In this document: piece after piece, positions 61,716 to 64,000 of the stretch | Numbering within the stretch: position 1 is the first letter of the stretch | Layout: every line of letters starts with the position of its first letter | From: Anseranas semipalmata | Taxonomy: Eukaryota > Chordata > Aves > Anseriformes > Anseranatidae | Reading direction: 5' to 3' | DNA: 64,000 nucleotides | Assembly (NCBI GenBank): GCA_013399115.1 | Contig: VXAA01001396.1 | Coordinates: forward strand, 1-64,000 | Notes under the pieces: model-generated | Seen by the model: only the letters and a program-made list of their open reading frames with translations | Told to the model about the DNA's origin: nothing | Database searches by the model: none | Made by a program: the position numbers and the translations under genes

Positions 61716-62339
61716 AAAACTCTTCCTCTCTGAATGCCTACGATTCTCATATGTTCTTAAGACAAAATATTTATAGCAATTAATTTCAAAAAACAGCCTG
61801 CATATAGGCTGATAATACTCTCAGCTCTACCCTCCTTAGACAAGGACAGGCCTACCTTTTTCAGATATAAATGTGCTTTAGATGATTACTTCAAGGAATC
61901 TTTCCTTTTCTTCCAATACTCTTGCTTTTTTGACCCTTTACCTGCACACACTGAACTTCTCCTGTCCTAAAATTGCCTTTTAGCAGCCATCCTGATGTGG
62001 GAGATTTTTTTATTCCTGCTTCTTTTCCTTGCAGTTCTTTATGAAGTAAGCATCCCAGCACCAGGTCAAGAATGAATGCTCTGTAAAGGACCTCCACCTT
62101 AGTCTTGGTCTCAGCTACTGAAATAGCTGAGACAATGTTCCTAAGGAGGGCAAGAATTAAGTGGATATTAAATATTATATACCAGAATGATTCTGGGTTT
62201 TTATGACACATTATATACCAGAACGATACTTTTTGGGGGGTGAGGGGGACACTGACAGGTTCACGCTATGATTCCTTAACAAATCCCAGCACTTTTACCA
62301 GTTCCTTTCCATTTTGCTTTTATAATTTGGTCATGGTTT

Positions 62340-62775
62340 TTGTGTATTGCACATCACATCTGTTTTTATTGTATTTCACCTTGTCGATCTTGAGCTCTTT
62401 GTAGCAGTTAAACAAGATCACTTTGAATTCCAATCCTCTGCTCCAAGTAATAACCTTCTTGCAAGTTCTCCCAATCTGGGCTCACCTGACAATTTCAGCC
62501 ATTCACTTTCTATTCATCACTCAAGCCATGAATGAAAATACTGAGCAGAACTAGGCCTAGAAGAGACTTCCATGGATCTTCACTTGAAATGCTTTCCCAG
62601 CCTGACAGTATACTCAACAATGACTTTCCTGCAAATGCTGTTCTTCAAATAGGTGTGCATCAACCCTGTGGATTTTACTTTTTGCATGTTTCTCAAGTTT
62701 TCTTACAAGAAAGGTATTTGGACTGACATCAAAGCTACGCTAGAGTCAAGATACAGCACGACTACTGTTTGTGGT
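62340..62775 (-). mobile_element. Ancient CR1/L3-type LINE relic (reverse-transcriptase domain)
   Basis: The plus strand carries a diverged but collinear version of an old amniote LINE reverse-transcriptase region: a TTGAATTCCAATCCTCTGCT block, TGAATGAAAATACTGAGCAG, AACTAGGCCTAGAAGAGACT, then GTGTGCATCAACC, TGTTTCTCAAGTTTTCTTAC, GACATCAAAGC and AGAGTCAAGATACAGCAC. In recalled consensus form, the minus strand of the last part encodes the VYLDFSKAFDTVSH-like motif of CR1/L3 elements. Open frames are destroyed. The identification is from memory of the pattern, so the exact subfamily is open. Confidence 0.65.
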
Positions 62776-62956
62776 GCTTTTAATAGTCAAAACAGTGAGG
62801 TACTGAAGAGTCTTTCCACAGAGTATTATGAACCAAAAATCTAGTTAACTGAAAATTTGAGTTTACAAAAAGGAAGCGTATGAGCCAGTTGCATGCAGTA
62901 GCAGGTGGGACAAGAGAAGGAGGCCAGTACCTGTCCCCTCCCCCTGGCAGAGGATC

Positions 62957-63072
62957 TTACTGTCATTACTGACATTACTGTGTACACTGTAATACTGTCA
63001 TGATATACAATGACATACGACTGTCATACTGTCATTACTTACATGCCATTACTGTGTACACTGACAACACTG
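62957..63072. repeat. Degenerate tandem repeat of TGTCATTACT / TGTACACTG units
   Basis: The words CATTACTGTGTACACTG (62,973-62,989 and again at about 63,047-63,063) and ACTGTCAT recur with variations over about 115 bases. This looks like a decayed minisatellite. Confidence 0.7.
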
Positions 63073-64000
63073 AACTATTATTTCACCAAGAGACACAGCG
63101 CAGGATGTCTGATACAATGATGAGTACACAACAGTAAAGCAAATCCTCATTCTGCCAGTCTTGGTCCTCTGGTATACAATACCAGTAAGTTCATGCTCCT
63201 CACAGCACTAAATCTACTTGGAATAATTCATTTGTTTGCATCTTAATTATAATCTAAGAATAAATACTTTAAAGTTAATTCTAGAAAATAAATTTATCAC
63301 CGTTATCATGTAGTTCCTGCAGGCTGGATTCCTTCTCTTTTAAATAAAGTTCAACTTTAGTTCAGCAAGACGTTGGGTTGCTGAAATTGGTTCCACCAGG
63401 TTTAAACTGACATTATTAGCACTTGTTTCCAAAGAGACCATTTCAAACAGGTGGCTATCAGATTCCAATTAAGAAGAGAAAAAAGGCATAACAACCTCCA
63501 CATTGCCCATTAGCAATTTGCCAACAATTTTGTTCTGCTTTCAGTTCCATGAGTTGCTCAAGCTTAGAATAAACATAATTCCTTTGAGATAAAAAGCTGC
63601 TGTGTAAAGTAAATGCCTGGCAAATAGAATTTCGCTCAGCAGTTTAATGATGTTTTGCAGCTTTCTAAAGGAAGCATACATGTATATATAAATTCATATC
63701 TGACACCATCAAGAAGCTCTGAGACACAGTATCAACAGAATTTCTTTGAGGTAGGGTATTTTACAGGCTTTGGCAAATGGAATTGCCCCAGCAAGACCTG
63801 GTTAACTTAAGGGCTACACATCCTATTCCTTTTTGATACTTCTCCTGAAGTGTATTACTCAATACACAGCAAATGGAAAAGGATCAACTGCTCACTAGTT
63901 CCTCAGCACCTATGGTTTACAGACAGTGATGTTAAACTGAAATGAAGAGCAGTATAAATTAATATGCCATACCATCACTTGCAGTGGCCAAAGGGCCAGC

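Larger units (their letters stand above)
60011..64000 (-). other. ECHDC1: ECHDC1 upstream intron (partial)
   Basis: The preceding coding exon should encode about 70 residues ending in ...NPSRMNAFSG-like sequence. I could not find it on the minus strand up to 64,000, so it and the promoter lie outside. The interval holds a poly-A tract, one CR1 fragment, one ancient LINE relic, a short perfect hairpin at 62,108 and a degenerate tandem repeat near 62,957. Nothing else was recognised. Confidence 0.7.

Noticed and set aside
1..64000. CRISPR arrays, prokaryotic operons, tRNA or rRNA genes
   Set aside because: No regularly spaced repeats, no ribosome-binding-site-led gene clusters, and no cloverleaf or rRNA core sequence were seen on either strand.

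Overview
The window is vertebrate nuclear DNA, most likely from a bird (a crocodilian or turtle is harder to exclude from sequence alone). The reasons are large introns, long AT-rich non-coding stretches, a promoter-type CpG island, and repeats dominated by CR1 LINEs whose 3' ends and reverse-transcriptase C-termini have the usual avian wording. There is no bacterial, plasmid, phage or CRISPR architecture. Nearly all short open frames are chance frames in non-coding DNA.

Two protein-coding genes can be supported, arranged tail to tail. RNF146 (plus strand) has a CpG-island promoter at about 17.3-18.7 kb, interrupted by a 631-base gap, then an intron of about 8 kb and a single coding exon at 26,588-27,646. 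That exon encodes a complete 352-residue RING-WWE E3 ubiquitin ligase. ECHDC1 (minus strand) contributes its last four coding exons, read from high to low coordinate: 59,868-60,010, 54,496-54,548, 52,432-52,512 and 33,370-33,775. They join in frame to give the C-terminal 226 or so residues of ethylmalonyl-CoA decarboxylase. The 5' exons and promoter lie beyond 64,000. RNF146 next to ECHDC1 in this orientation matches the order on human 6q22.33 as I recall it, so the 1-17 kb part probably lies in the interval towards RSPO3.

Region by region: 1-365 is a CR1 ORF1 remnant; 366-17.3 kb is intergenic with simple repeats and a few possible very old repeat relics; 17.3-18.7 kb is the CpG island; 18.7-26.6 kb is RNF146 intron with one CR1 3' end; 26.6-28.7 kb is the RNF146 coding exon and 3' UTR; 28.7-33.4 kb is the convergent intergenic/3' UTR interval; 33.4-64 kb is the ECHDC1 body, with an 18.7-kb intron, three CR1 fragments on the minus strand, an ancient CR1/L3-type reverse-transcriptase relic, and many poly-A/T and (AAAC)-type tracts.

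The two genes have no known shared pathway. RNF146 ubiquitinates PARylated proteins such as axin after tankyrase action (Wnt signalling). ECHDC1 is a cytosolic metabolite-proofreading enzyme. The most noteworthy points are a predicted GC-AG intron in ECHDC1, a predicted G-quadruplex in the RNF146 3' UTR, conserved RNF146 C-terminal motifs, a CpG-rich patch inside the large ECHDC1 intron, and an ancient LINE relic near the right end. I found no convincing undescribed biological system.
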